Shown piece by piece: positions 52,862 to 64,000 of a stretch of 64,000 nucleotides of DNA. Each line of letters begins with the position of its first letter. Position 1 is the stretch's first letter. Source of the stretch: Zancudomyces culisetae (taxonomy: Eukaryota; Kickxellomycota; Harpellomycetes; Harpellales; Legeriomycetaceae). The notes under the pieces were generated by a model. The model did no database searches, was not told the DNA's origin, and saw only the letters and a list, made by a program, of their open reading frames with translations. A program made the translations under genes and the position numbers. The stretch covers positions 1 through 64,000 of the forward strand of contig LSSK01000113.1 of assembly GCA_001969505.1 (NCBI GenBank), written 5' to 3'.

Positions 52862-55800
52862 ATGTTGTCACTGTTCAAGTTTTTCGTTTAGTTTTTTAAA
52901 GTGGTATTTTTCTATTTTTTTTTTGTAGCTCTTGAATGGTGTTTATCGTTGTCGGCACAATAAAAAGGTATCCAGTCAGTCAATGTTTACATCTGATAAT
53001 GTTTTAAAGTAGGATTGTGATGTGATTTAACGTGTTTATTTCCTTGACTGTGCAACCGGTCGCTTTTTGCTGAATATAAATGAGACGCACAGCATAGCAG
53101 TCCCAAAGTACTACTTTTCTGAAAACATAATGTAATGGTTGATTTATGTCAGTGAAAAACTGGAGTGCTCCCCTAATACAAAGATGAATCCGCTATCAAA
53201 TGCCATACCTCACTACGAACCCCGACTACGTCTTGCGGTGAAAAAGTCAAAAGCTAAGGCTGAATATTGCAACTCGGTATTTTTTTTAAAAAAAGTGTTT
53301 ATCCCATAAGATTGAATTTGGAGAAAAGTAAATGATTCTGGTATTTTATTTTAGGGAAAGTTTTGGTATTAAAGGAACATGTCAGCTATATAAGCACAAC
53401 CCACAGCAATCGCCTGGAAATGCTTTTTAGAGTGCTTGGTTAACTTGTAATCATTGTATGGCAAAGTGATCTTTAGAGGGGATTATTTAACAAGAAAAAC
53501 TGCTAATTTCGACCTACGATTGGTTTGTGCCATCTCCACGAAGGTATACACAGTACAGAATAAAACAACAAAACTTTTTCTACTCTCAAAGTGGCAAACA
53601 CAATAAATAAACATAAAATTATTTTTAATATTAAGAGTACCTCTGTTAGGATTCCCTAACATCTTCTATTGAAAAGTCCTTTTGAATAGAACCAAAACCG
53701 CTTAAAGATTTTTATTCACAAACTTTCAATAGGCTTCTCAGACAAAAAGGAAATTGATGCCAAAATTCAAGGGATCTTGAAGTTAAAAGAACCATTTCAA
53801 ATGAGGGGATTTCATCAGCGAAATAGAAGTATTTCAGCAACATAAATACGATACATCGTACTCAAAAGAAACGGTTAAGCAGATTAACAATACAAGTTGA
53901 TCCATAACTTTTCCTAGTGCTTATTCCTAGTGGCTTTTTGAACTTATTACTTTTCTTATTAAAAAATATATTTTCAGAAACAAAATTCTAATAAAACTAT
54001 TTTTTGTCATAAAACAATCCTGAAATCTGACAACCTCGGAGTTGGTGAATTATGATGATTCATTGAACGTTTAAAAGATTGGTCTGTTGAGCTTATTTTA
54101 TTCATGACTTTAATTTCCAATATAAAAAGAATTATTGATAAATAGTAAAGTGTGCCTTTCAGCTAATGGGGTTCAAAACATACAAGTACAGATAATGAAA
54201 TTTTTACCCATTACTCATTACTCATCACTCAGTACTCGTTACTCATTGCCTATAATATACAACTAATTAACATCAATGTACTAACCATAAAAAATGTAAT
54301 TGAATATTACAGTTTTCTATGCTAGTAGGGTATGCTAAAATCAAATTTCAAAAATTTGCAGATTTTGCCGTATCGCTATACCCAATTATACTTACCAGCA
54401 GGTAACAAAGTGATGCTTACCAATACCTCCAATAACTAGGAAGATACTCATTCAAGTTTTCATTGTTTTGTAAAAGAAAACAGGTAGAGAAAATAATATA
54501 TAAAAATTAAACCAGAATGTGTGGTGTACAAATCAGTCTGCCATTTTCATCGATAATATGTTGCATCATCTAGATTACTTGTACAACGAAATATTACATG
54601 CATTGAAAGTATATTCACAATTAGCAAGCATGAGCTGCCATATTTTTCTGCTTGTATTGGTTAAAGTTGCGTACATATTACACAAATGGTATTTTAACGC
54701 TGTGACGCGGTTTTGTTGACTTGATTTGTACATTATTCCAGCTAGATATTTATTTATCCAGTACTAGCATTTAATTTGCCATTTAATATTATCGGTTGCA
54801 TTCTGACGGAGTACAAAGTTTTCAGAAATTTACTGCGACACAGTGGTATCAATCAACAAAATAAAGATCATCATTCTAAAGGCAGTGGTTGAGACGGGGG
54901 CTAGAGCAGTTGTTGATTTCAATATCCGCTATGCATAGCAACGTTTCTAATTGTCAGGTACATCAATTTTTTTTGATACATATCTAATTCTAGTGAAAGA
55001 GAAAGAGGGGGTGTGTGTGTATGCGGGGTTTAGTGATATGACCAACTAACTGGCATCCCAAGTCTCCAGAGTTAAATTTTTGAAAGCATCACCATGAAAT
55101 TATGTTTTATTGAAACCTCAATTCTGTTCCCATGTTTCTTCTAAACAAAAAAACAATCAAGCGAGGGGGAGGATGAGTTTAGCTATGAGTTTGTAGTGAA
55201 ACAATTACACATGTTACCTTCCTCCCCATAAACTGAGTGAGAAGTAATACGCGGCATCTTAATGAATATTTCAGGTATTTGATGAAAATTATAAAACTGT
55301 GCCGATAAAAATGAACTACGAATTTATTATCGATATACAAAGATGTGCCCCATATATATTCACTTGGAGTTAATCACCAGCATGTTTGTGGTAACTTAAT
55401 CAAAAGCATTTTAATTTTAGACCTATTAAAACAAAAGTCTACTTTAGGCCCAATTATTGGTGGGTTTGTAAAAAGCCGCAAATTAAATAATTTGCCTTGG
55501 TTTACATGGTAGATGACAGTGTTATCGGCACGGACATTGGCGAGATGTAAAGAATTAAAATACCACAGTCTTGCTTTCGGTAACACAAAACAATTCCTAT
55601 GTTTAGATGGATGCGGGTTTGATGCAACCTATGCCCATTATTCCCATCATTTCCTTTACGCTTTCAGATTCATTAACTAAATTTGATTATGGCTATAAAA
55701 ATATATTTCTCGACAAAATTATAGGGATAATACTGACCAAACATGAGTTTTTGGGAATCTCATCTAAGTGTATATATTGGTGAGTTGAAAGTTAATACTC

Positions 55801-57086
55801 AAGTGGTGGTATTGGGCTTTCCTTTTCAAAGCAACAAAAAAGAACAAAAACGTTTTTTAAACGGTGCAGGATTTTTTTTAGTGATACCAAATTTCTATTG
55901 GACAAAAATACAATACCATGGATGACTCAGCGATTTTAAGTCCAGCTCATCATGGTACTTGCAAGTCGATGATTGTTTTCTACATATCCCCCATTGTAGT
56001 ATACGGACCTTCATACCTGATATACATGAGTGTTGGTGTCAGTAATTCATCACCTTTGAGGATATTTCCATCTACCAACAGATCTGTTCCGAGTCGGGAA
56101 GTGTTTTTCTCAAAAGAATTGCTAATATGAATAATTAGCTTTATTATTTATGGAAAGTTCTTTAGAATTTATCCGCCATTTTTGATAGCTAAGAGACAAT
56201 CGATAAGAAATAAGTTCAATAATTGAAATAATGACAGAGGGCAGTTATATATTAAGCTCATGTTCAGAAACATTCCAGAATTAATTGTATGATGGTACAA
56301 AGTTGAGCTACAAATTAGCAGTAACGTTACTGGTGCGGTAACTTTTAAAAACATGGATATGGTGATTTAACGGCAAACCAACTTACCAAGCTTGTAGGTA
56401 TGTGAACAAAAGAGAAGGATCAACAATTTTTAATTTCACCAACTCTAAAAGCTGATGTAAAGGAATATGAAGAAAGCATGGAAAAAAGATAGTCAATAAA
56501 GAAAAGTGCATAAAAAACACTTGTGAATTTTGTTTTATGAGCGAAATGGTACATTTACTCTATTTTTTTTCTCGCCTTATATGGACAATGGATGCAAATG
56601 TTCCTGATTCACAAACTAAGAATGTCATTACATTAAACCCATGCTGGTCAATTTGTTTGGCTGATGGATTTGTAAAAATTTGCTTGGAGGGTCAGATAAA
56701 AACTTCTCACGAATAAAATTAGAGGGAGGCGGGGAGAGTTGGGTCGAGTATATGCATAATTGAAGAAAAAAATAGACCACTGCTTTCGTTAATGCAATCA
56801 CCCATCAAAGCAAATGCAAGAGGATGATATCCCCACCATTTTTCTTTTCTCCTGTTCCCGTGTTGTAGTTTTTCTGTAATTTGGAAACGAAAGAGGCAAG
56901 CGGCAGGAAAATCAAGTAAAAAATCATGTAACACCACGCCACTAGTTGTAAATTAAGACTTTTTTCTGGACTGCAAAAAGTACAACAATTATTTGTTGCT
57001 ATTTTTATTTTTCTAAACAAACAAATGTGCGGGAAGCAATTTGCGAATACTTAATTATGGAACTCCAATATCCAAGAGAAAAGATG
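52862..57086. other. Large gene-poor region
   Basis: About 4.2 kb with no supported gene. A 31-codon frame from ATG 53184 (MNPLSNAIPHYEPRLRLAVK...) ends at a possible donor near 53277, and a later frame after TTTTAG at 53353 reads SFGIKGTCQLYKHNPQQSPG; their phases do not match, so no gene is called. An imperfect TTACTCA heptamer repeat lies at about 54206-54250. Other open frames are short and compositional. Confidence 0.45.
54206..54250 (+). repeat. Imperfect TTACTCA tandem repeat
   Basis: About six degenerate copies of TTACTCA or CACTCA in a row, with no coding context. Confidence 0.6.
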
Positions 57087-57308
57087 TTATAAAAGGGCAT
57101 CCTGTCGATACCAGAAAAGTGAAAACGTTTGAACAATATAAGTTCTCTTTGATTTTAGAGGTGATACTTGAATTTTTTTTTTCGGATAAGCACAAGCACG
57201 TGTTGTGGTATTAGCCGTTTGTTTACATAATTCTTCTACAGGTGCACTTGCCAAGCATAGAAAGAGCAGCAAAGCACATAGAAAAAGTACACAAAGAGTG
57301 TAATACAT
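57087..57308 (-). CDS. Possible small secreted protein
   Basis: 73-codon ORF opening MYYTLCVLFLCALLLFLCLA, a signal-peptide-like hydrophobic core, with a likely cleavage after ASA. The mature part has two Cys, an Asn-Thr-Thr glycosylation sequon and a basic tail. It is divergent from the CBM21 gene (230 bp apart). No homologue recognised; it could be chance. Confidence 0.25.
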   Translation of the reverse strand: MYYTLCVLFLCALLLFLCLASAPVEELCKQTANTTTRACAYPKKKIQVSPLKSKRTYIVQTFSLFWYRQDALL

Positions 57309-57538
57309 AACATAACAAAATTATACGCACTGTATAATATTAAGCAAACAGTGTATTCGCCTTTCATATACTAATTTAGCAGGCATATTCTTGCTAGCGA
57401 AAAGAATAGTTAGGAAATAGAACTGACTAGTTCTAGAAATAAACAATTTACTACGGCTGTCTTTAGCAGAAAGGAGTGCTTGTATTTTTAGAAAATAGTG
57501 TTTTAATAGAGCTTTCAGAGAAACGGAAATAAAGTGAC

Positions 57539-59062
57539 ATGTATATCCCTGTTGCAAAAGTATTTGTTAGCGTACCGAGCGGCAAGTTCACGTATGACGG
57601 TATAAACGGGGTAAACGGGATAAACTATAGAACTAGCTCTGTATATCCGAATACGTTAGAGTATTCCAAGTATGGTGACATCAGCAGAGGGGCAACGCGA
57701 GTAGGGAGCAAAGAAAAGGTGAGTATAGCAACTAAAGCGTCACAGAGGTGCAAAGAAGGACCAAAAATCAAACCATGCTTGAAAAGGGACGGGAAATGTG
57801 AGAGCAGAAAAAAAACAGTAAAGTTTTCGGATCAGCTAGAAAGGGTCAGACACTTTTTACTAAGTCAGGAGCCGCTAAAATGCAGAAAAGAACCTGTTAT
57901 AGACGATGACTACGACGACGAAGATGGGGATAAAGATGAATACGAGAAAGAAGCAAAGGCAAGGGAGGGGGTAAAGGATAAAAAAGAGAACTTGATAAAA
58001 TTTGTCAAAATAGATGGGCCATCAGGCCATTCAGAGTTCTTAGAAACTAGAAAAGTTGCGCTTGAGCAGGTTAGATACGAAGACAAAAAGAGGGTAATAC
58101 AAGGGGAAATAAAAGTGCTCAACATACAATTCGAAAAGAATGTTACAGTCAGGTATACACTCGACGCATGGAGGTCATCGAGTGATATCAATGCAGAATT
58201 CACCAAGGTAGAGCAAAAATCTACGCAAAACTTCCCAGGCGTGGATTTGTTTACTTTTAAAATAGATACAGGTGTGATCTGTCAAAGCGCAATAGATAAA
58301 CTCTGTTGTGTTGAAATCGAGATGTGTGTGAGATACAAAGCGGGAAATATGGAATACTGGGATAATAATAATGGTAGAAACTATAGTTTTAAGATCACAG
58401 CACTTTCGAGCGGCTTGGATTCTTCCAATGGATTATGTGTCAGGAAGGTTGATACCAAAGCCACAGCAAGTAAATTATCGGAGATACTTAGAGGAAAGGC
58501 TGAATTGCCGCCAATCAACAAAAACATCGGAATTCTGACAGCACCAAAGAGCCTGAGCTTTGCACAGCCCCAAAACGACGACATTCGGATTCGCCTCGTC
58601 CAGTACCGAACACCTGGGTCTGATGCGCACGTGCAAAACACATTTGCGAGTCATGCAAGTCACAGACCCTCAAGTTCCGTAAGTAACTATCCTTTCTCCT
58701 GGGACTCCTACTACAAGAAGGCAAGCTATACACAGCATCCACGATCAAATTCAAACAGTCCACCCGCTGGAATAAATTACAGCTCTACACCTCGTAGAAT
58801 GGCTTCTCAGTCTTACGGGCCTATGGGTATGGGATCCGAAATTATACGATGCGGTTCACCCAGCGTTCTTGGTTCTTCCCCAATTCTGACGTTTTCAAAC
58901 ATTTATTCCACAACACCGTTAGCAGGGTCGCCTCAAACATCACGCCCAGGTTCACCTGTTGTTATCAGCAGGTCTAGCTCAACAGAGAGTATGCTAGCCT
59001 GGGTAGACGGCGAGCCGTACTCTTCTTCACCACTGCATGAAATGCCCAAGCTAATATGCTAA
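57539..59062 (+). CDS. CBM21 glycogen-targeting regulator of protein phosphatase 1
   Basis: 507 residues, single exon, of the yeast GAC1/PIG1/PIG2 and animal PPP1R3 type. These proteins bring type 1 phosphatase to glycogen to activate glycogen synthase. A PP1-docking RVxF-type motif, K92-T-V94-K-F96, sits in KKTVKFSDQL. CBM21 spans about 190-286: VLNIQFEKNVTVRYTLDAW, a Phe-rich middle, CVEIEMCVRYKAGNMEYWDN and NNNGRNYSFKI, with the family's WDNN...NY ligand-binding motif. An acidic Asp/Glu stretch precedes it, and the C-terminal 200 residues are Ser/Pro/Tyr-rich and disordered, likely phosphorylation targets. The start is the first ATG after an in-frame stop region. Confidence 0.88.
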   Translation: MYIPVAKVFVSVPSGKFTYDGINGVNGINYRTSSVYPNTLEYSKYGDISRGATRVGSKEKVSIATKASQRCKEGPKIKPCLKRDGKCESRKKTVKFSDQLERVRHFLLSQEPLKCRKEPVIDDDYDDEDGDKDEYEKEAKAREGVKDKKENLIKFVKIDGPSGHSEFLETRKVALEQVRYEDKKRVIQGEIKVLNIQFEKNVTVRYTLDAWRSSSDINAEFTKVEQKSTQNFPGVDLFTFKIDTGVICQSAIDKLCCVEIEMCVRYKAGNMEYWDNNNGRNYSFKITALSSGLDSSNGLCVRKVDTKATASKLSEILRGKAELPPINKNIGILTAPKSLSFAQPQNDDIRIRLVQYRTPGSDAHVQNTFASHASHRPSSSVSNYPFSWDSYYKKASYTQHPRSNSNSPPAGINYSSTPRRMASQSYGPMGMGSEIIRCGSPSVLGSSPILTFSNIYSTTPLAGSPQTSRPGSPVVISRSSSTESMLAWVDGEPYSSSPLHEMPKLIC

Positions 59063-60235
59063 TTCAGTCAAGCTTTTATCTGTATTGCCTTCTCTCACTC
59101 TCATTTCACACTGTATTTTTAATCAGTTACAAAGTACTAAAACCTTGGTAAACACGCATCATATGTTTTCACATCAGAGACTCACCAAGAAAAAGGCATG
59201 AATTCATTCACAGGATGTTGTCCTGTAACCATTCCTGTGTTTATTTCCATATTAGCCCCTGTAAGAAAAAGAAACCAAACTAGTTCTATTTGTAGTTACT
59301 TTAGAAAAAAAGGTGTAGTTGGGGATTGTCTTTAAATTTGGGTATTTTGCCGTGCTTATGCAAATACTCCAAAAGAAAACTTTCTTAGTTACCCTAAGAC
59401 TTTCTTAAGACTGACTTGATTTATATCATTATATATTCTCATTTACATGACTGTTTTCTCCAGATATTATCATTTTATGTATTACTCAAACTCCCATCAT
59501 TGATATTATTATTATTATGGTTCTATTCTAAGAAATAAACACTACAGAGTAGCACTTGGTATGCAGGCACCCAGATAATTTTATAGGCTTAAAAAATGTT
59601 GAGAGTACTAAATCCCAAGAGCTAGACTCAACTGAGCTGTTGTACCCAAAAATGCAAAATAAAACACAACCTTTACCACTCCTCTCAAAAAAAGCACATT
59701 ATATCAAACATATTCGACAGTACACTTAAATAGATAAACAAAACTTGAAAAAAGACTCAATGGAAGGGATAGGCGCACTTACCTAAAGACAACGAATATC
59801 TCTGTTGTACCAACAGTATATAATATATAAGTTATATAACATACACAATTGTATCAGTGTAACCAAAGATTACTATCACTCTATAACAGTTGTGGTCTTA
59901 AAAGTTTACAATCTTTAAATAATTAACAATTAACAATGAGTATTTGCGATTTCGAAAATAGGCGGCAGATATGTTATGTGTTAAGCCTGATTAAACACAG
60001 GAAAAGAGCCAAGAGATACAATATATCAATAGCAAATATATTTATAGATGGTATTTGTAGAGTGAAGAATGACTATATGTAGTAATTTACACCCAAGTTT
60101 ACTCCTTAAACTCAAAAAAATAATGGTTACTTAAACATATACCAATAAAAGATAACTCCAAACATATCAAAGAAAAAGGGGTTACACCAAAGAAATATAA
60201 TTAAATATATAGGCTTTCCGATTTTGATGAATCAA
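59063..60235. other. Intergenic up to assembly gap
   Basis: AT-rich; no supported gene. The last bases before the gap keep an open minus-strand frame ending at 60182-60204, which might be the tail of whatever lies in the gap. Confidence 0.5.
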
Positions 60236-61079
60236 NNNNNNNNNNNNNNNNNNNNNNNNNNNNNNNNNNNNNNNNNNNNNNNNNNNNNNNNNNNNNNNNN
60301 NNNNNNNNNNNNNNNNNNNNNNNNNNNNNNNNNNNNNNNNNNNNNNNNNNNNNNNNNNNNNNNNNNNNNNNNNNNNNNNNNNNNNNNNNNNNNNNNNNNN
60401 NNNNNNNNNNNNNNNNNNNNNNNNNNNNNNNNNNNNNNNNNNNNNNNNNNNNNNNNNNNNNNNNNNNNNNNNNNNNNNNNNNNNNNNNNNNNNNNNNNNN
60501 NNNNNNNNNNNNNNNNNNNNNNNNNNNNNNNNNNNNNNNNNNNNNNNNNNNNNNNNNNNNNNNNNNNNNNNNNNNNNNNNNNNNNNNNNNNNNNNNNNNN
60601 NNNNNNNNNNNNNNNNNNNNNNNNNNNNNNNNNNNNNNNNNNNNNNNNNNNNNNNNNNNNNNNNNNNNNNNNNNNNNNNNNNNNNNNNNNNNNNNNNNNN
60701 NNNNNNNNNNNNNNNNNNNNNNNNNNNNNNNNNNNNNNNNNNNNNNNNNNNNNNNNNNNNNNNNNNNNNNNNNNNNNNNNNNNNNNNNNNNNNNNNNNNN
60801 NNNNNNNNNNNNNNNNNNNNNNNNNNNNNNNNNNNNNNNNNNNNNNNNNNNNNNNNNNNNNNNNNNNNNNNNNNNNNNNNNNNNNNNNNNNNNNNNNNNN
60901 NNNNNNNNNNNNNNNNNNNNNNNNNNNNNNNNNNNNNNNNNNNNNNNNNNNNNNNNNNNNNNNNNNNNNNNNNNNNNNNNNNNNNNNNNNNNNNNNNNNN
61001 NNNNNNNNNNNNNNNNNNNNNNNNNNNNNNNNNNNNNNNNNNNNNNNNNNNNNNNNNNNNNNNNNNNNNNNNNNNNNNN
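60236..61079. other. Assembly gap (844 N)
   Basis: Run of N from 60236 to 61079. It interrupts the 3' end of the minus-strand ATG101 gene. Confidence 0.99.
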
Positions 61080-62140
61080 CAAAAAAAACATTGAGTTAGT
61101 AAAGTGCGGTAAACTATAGTTACTCTAAACGGGAACGGATTGGCATCCTGACTAATTATGGGTGGGATGTGTCCTTTGTTAACGTCCACGTTGCGGATTA
61201 TGTCCAAAAGTATTTTTTTTAGCTCCACTTTGGCTGTTTTTAGATACAAGTCTTTCTCTAATTTCAAATGACATACATTAGAAAAATTAAAATAATGAAA
61301 GAATAAAAAAGTCGCAATAATTACCCGACTCGTTTGTAGAAACCAGCTGTTCTACGCTTATTTCCCACTTTTCCCAACTCACATCTTCCTCAACTTTGCT
61401 AAACCAAGTCCTTTTCTTCACCTTGGTTAAAAATTCTAGTGTCACCTATGATTTTATGCATAGGTTTAGTCGCAACACGCCCTTATACAAAAAAAGATCG
61501 TGGTAGTGATGGATTCTTACGATACAAACAGACTGCTTGTTTTCCGGAAGCAAATTCAGTACCTCGATAACTTTATTATTAATTACATTTCCTGTCTCCT
61601 TGTCATTCACAATGGGCTATTTAAAAACACAATTATCATATTGGTTTGCATCGGCGGAAGCAGTTAAGGTAGCATAAAAGACGTTGTAGATATAAGTAAC
61701 TTAGAACAGTGAACATGATAGAAGAAAAAGAAACACGTACAAATAAAATTGAACCCAGTGATACGCCTGTAGCAGGTTTGACAGACACAAAATACCTGTA
61801 GAAAACTATGCTGTTTATAATCGCTATATGTGAAAGTTCGCATATATATTTTAGTAACATGATACTTTCCTCAATTTATACATACAAAAAAACAATATTT
61901 ACCCTCAAGACATGAAGAAATCAACACTCGATCAGTTTTCTACCCGGGTTTGATTTCAATATAATTAGCATTGTGTGCGTGAGTGTGTAAGAGGGGAAGG
62001 TGTCAAATTTTTGAGCAGCCCATTTCCAATTCATACATTATTTGAAAAAAAAACATCAAGTATAAAACTATTTAAAAATACACACCATACGGGCTCAAGG
62101 GGGTACTTACAAGGTCGAGTTTGAATCGCTTTGGCTCCAT
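61080..62140 (-). CDS. ATG101: Autophagy protein ATG101 (3' end in gap)
   Basis: Five visible exons, all in phase: 62140-62111, 61869-61741, 61616-61521, 61445-61325 and 61257 to near the gap. Atg101 is a HORMA-fold partner of Atg13 in the Atg1/ULK initiation complex. Segments: MEPKRFKLDL; then IINSIVFYRYFVSVKPATG, matching the 'LHTIfFHRlFg.v.P' block; TLEFLTKVKKRTWFSKVEED and VSWEKWEISVEQL, matching the KxxWF...WExW block; and GHIPPIISQDANPFPFRVTI, the fungal C-terminal motif. The remaining C-terminus is lost in the N run or after a GTAACT donor at about 61121-61126. S. cerevisiae lacks this gene. Confidence 0.85.
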
Positions 62141-62879
62141 TTGCTGGCTGGTTTGGATGTGAATGATGACTTGAGTAAAAATATCGCTAGTCACTTGTGT
62201 TAAAATACAAAATATAACATTCGTGCGCTAAAAGAACCGAATCGCTGTAAGAGTACCAAATGGCAGTTAGACTGATGTTTCGTTTTAACAATTCGTCATA
62301 AATGCTAGAGTGTTTAGAGTTTATACTTTATATTTTTGCTTTAATTCAACTGCTCTTTTTCTAGTTGCCAAGCTAATAGGAAAAATCCACAATATCTGAA
62401 TGCAATTAGTGCAATTCCGGAATATTTTATTGGAATAAAGCCTACATGCCCTTTTGCTATTGCTCCATCTTAGCTAAAATGTCATAAAAATGAGCCAATA
62501 AGCTTGAGATAAAAGCTTTCAGTGCTGTTGATATTCATTCCTGAAATGGGGGAGGAAGGACAAAAGAAAACTGAGAAAAAAAAAGTGATCATCTGGAAGA
62601 AGCAACATGACCAAGCAAACAGAAAATAATTGATATATTGCTATCTTTTAGAGCTCTGATACCTGAATTAACAATAGTTGCAAAGCCCCAAATGCTCATA
62701 TTAACTACAGACAAGTACACAATGTTCTACGCTTGGTATGAGTCAAAGTCAACATTAAAAAATCCCATACTATCAAAAAAAAAGCAATTGTTTGTATTAA
62801 ACAAAATCTCAGAAGGTTCTTCAATGTAACCAAAAGCTCAATCAAAAAAAACCCCCCAACAACTACGAAATGAAAACAA
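62141..62879. other. Intergenic between ATG101 start and RIC8 stop
   Basis: AT-rich, both neighbours on the minus strand. One 63-codon plus-strand open frame is compositional. It probably holds the ATG101 promoter and RIC8 3' end. Confidence 0.5.
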
Positions 62880-64000
62880 TTATGGATTTCTAAAGTCAAA
62901 TTGCGTCCTAATAATTCCTGTCTTGTTCAACTTTTCAAATAGCACAAACAGTTTTTCGGCTTCACGTTCTTTTTCTTCCTCAGTCATAGCAGCAAGTTCC
63001 TTTTCGATGTCAGCGTTATCCTGGATTGCACCAGTAACAACATCAAAGTCATTTACATTAGAGATAATCTGTTCACTAGTTGAGGCTGCTTTGACAAAAA
63101 GAGTAGAAGAGCTGACAGAATTGTGATCAAATGATAGTTTTCGAGAGTTAAGATAACCTGAGGCATTGCCAAAGCCAATATTTTTAACAAAGCTGTTAAT
63201 GTCTGAGTTACAAACTACCAATACTAAATCTCCTAAAAGCTGCGAGTAATCGTTTTGCACCGGAGAGCCAATTATTTTGGTGATAGTGGCCCTAACAGAG
63301 TCACCCTTCTCTGGAAGCTCGTGATAATCTCTATCACCACAATAAAATGTAAATGATCAATACAACACCCAACTATGCCAAGATAATAAAAATGAGAATA
63401 AAGTAAAAAACAATTATATTACCTATCTGAAAATAGCCTATGGTATACATCCTGTCTGACATCATCGTTTGCTGCTACACACCGCCCAAGTATGCAAATA
63501 AGTGGAATGTCCTTTGCTCTCTCTTCGTCGGCTATACCCTTTCCAAACAAACCACTAGCTGCGGTATTTTGAGAAGTGTATTCCCTAACTCTTTGCTCAA
63601 GCAGAGCAAACACAACATCGACATTTTTCATAACATTTCCTTTAGGAAACCATGTATCTTTTACATTGGAGGGGGATTGTACCGGAAATAAAAATAAAAC
63701 CTGAACTACTTGTATCAGAAGAGCAGAATCCTCAATATGCCGAATGTACTTTCCAGATAAAACTTCCATCAATGTATCTAGTACCCTAATGATATAGTAT
63801 TTAAAAAAAACATAAATAAGCAATACCTGTAATATAGCGAGCCGAATTAACTAACCTACCCTTCAAAATGCACCAACTGCGAACAAGTAAGAGTTTCTCC
63901 AAAAAAGAGGCTTTTGTCAGAATCACTTTTTCCATCTTGCGAGAGTCTCCCGTAATAAAGGCATAGGTTATATAGAGCTTTTAGCATCTCTCGGATGGCC
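62880..64000 (-). CDS. RIC8: Synembryn Ric8 (5' part beyond window)
   Basis: Three exons are visible: 64000-63860 (continuing upstream), 63785-63423 and 63330-62880, in phase. Ric8 is a chaperone and nucleotide-exchange factor for heterotrimeric G-protein alpha subunits. The exons contain AIREMLKALYNLCLYYG, VLDTLMEVLSGKYIRHIEDS, ELPEKGDSVRATITKIIGSP, the family motif NIGFGNASGYL (typically GYGNAAG), and the C-terminal EEEKEREAEKLFVLFEKLNK. Introns are 74 and 92 nt (GTAGGT/CATTAG and GTAATA/GATAG). Ric8 is absent from S. cerevisiae but common in other fungi. Confidence 0.88.

Noticed and set aside
53184-53432. Two protein-like open segments (MNPLSNAIPHYEPRLRLAVK and SFGIKGTCQLYKHNPQQSPG) that might be one small gene
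   Set aside because: The donor near 53277 leaves phase 0 while the second segment needs phase 2; no alternative donor fixes this.
60182-61267. Open frames of about 290-360 codons spanning the N run
   Set aside because: Artefact of translating N; only the parts outside 60236-61079 carry information.

Overview
The window is nuclear DNA from an AT-rich, intron-bearing fungus. The evidence is GT-AG spliceosomal introns (mostly about 65-280 nt), Pol III tRNA genes, and fungal-type proteins: the regulatory domain of zinc-cluster transcription factors without its zinc cluster, Rcf2, mL50, acyl-CoA oxidase and ETF-ubiquinone oxidoreductase. CTG at 10913-10915 falls on a conserved Leu of P5C dehydrogenase, which argues against a CTG-Ser yeast. 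ATG101 and RIC8, both absent from Saccharomyces cerevisiae, are present. The species is not identified.

Left part (1-27.7 kb): long, mostly intron-poor genes. In order these are an SMG7/EST1-like protein (+), the largest subunit of RNA polymerase III (+), mitochondrial P5C dehydrogenase with a GC-AG intron (+), mitoribosomal protein mL50 (-, three exons), a Zn-cluster-less fungal regulatory protein (-), the poly(A) factor Fip1 (+, with small 5' exons) and a PPP4R1-like HEAT-repeat phosphatase regulator (-). Many carry homopeptide or dipeptide repeats, and three + strand genes switch from G-rich to C-rich coding strand partway through.

Middle (28-39.5 kb): a two-gene tRNA unit (tRNA-Glu then initiator tRNA-Met, 3 nt apart), the spliceosomal pseudo-protease Sad1/USP39, a seven-exon cytochrome P450-like gene that appears to lack the heme-ligand cysteine, two unidentified genes, ETF-QO and a stand-alone riboflavin-pathway deaminase.

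Right part (41-64 kb): a DUF4112-like protein, a nine-exon TRM6 that needs a -1 frameshift at A-AAA-AAG, RCF2 (perhaps inside an intron of another gene), unresolved spliced ORFs, SPT4, acyl-CoA oxidase, about 4.7 kb with little recognisable content, a CBM21/PP1-targeting glycogen regulator, an 844-nt assembly gap cutting the 3' end of ATG101, and the 3' part of RIC8 at the edge.

The genes are ordinary housekeeping functions (RNA processing, transcription, mitochondrial oxidation, phosphatase control, autophagy) and do not form a pathway cluster. The most unusual signals are the TRM6 frameshift site, the cysteine-less P450-like gene, and the dicistronic tRNA unit with two odd bases. Exon joins were worked out by hand from splice signals, phase and family motifs; no database or RNA evidence was available.
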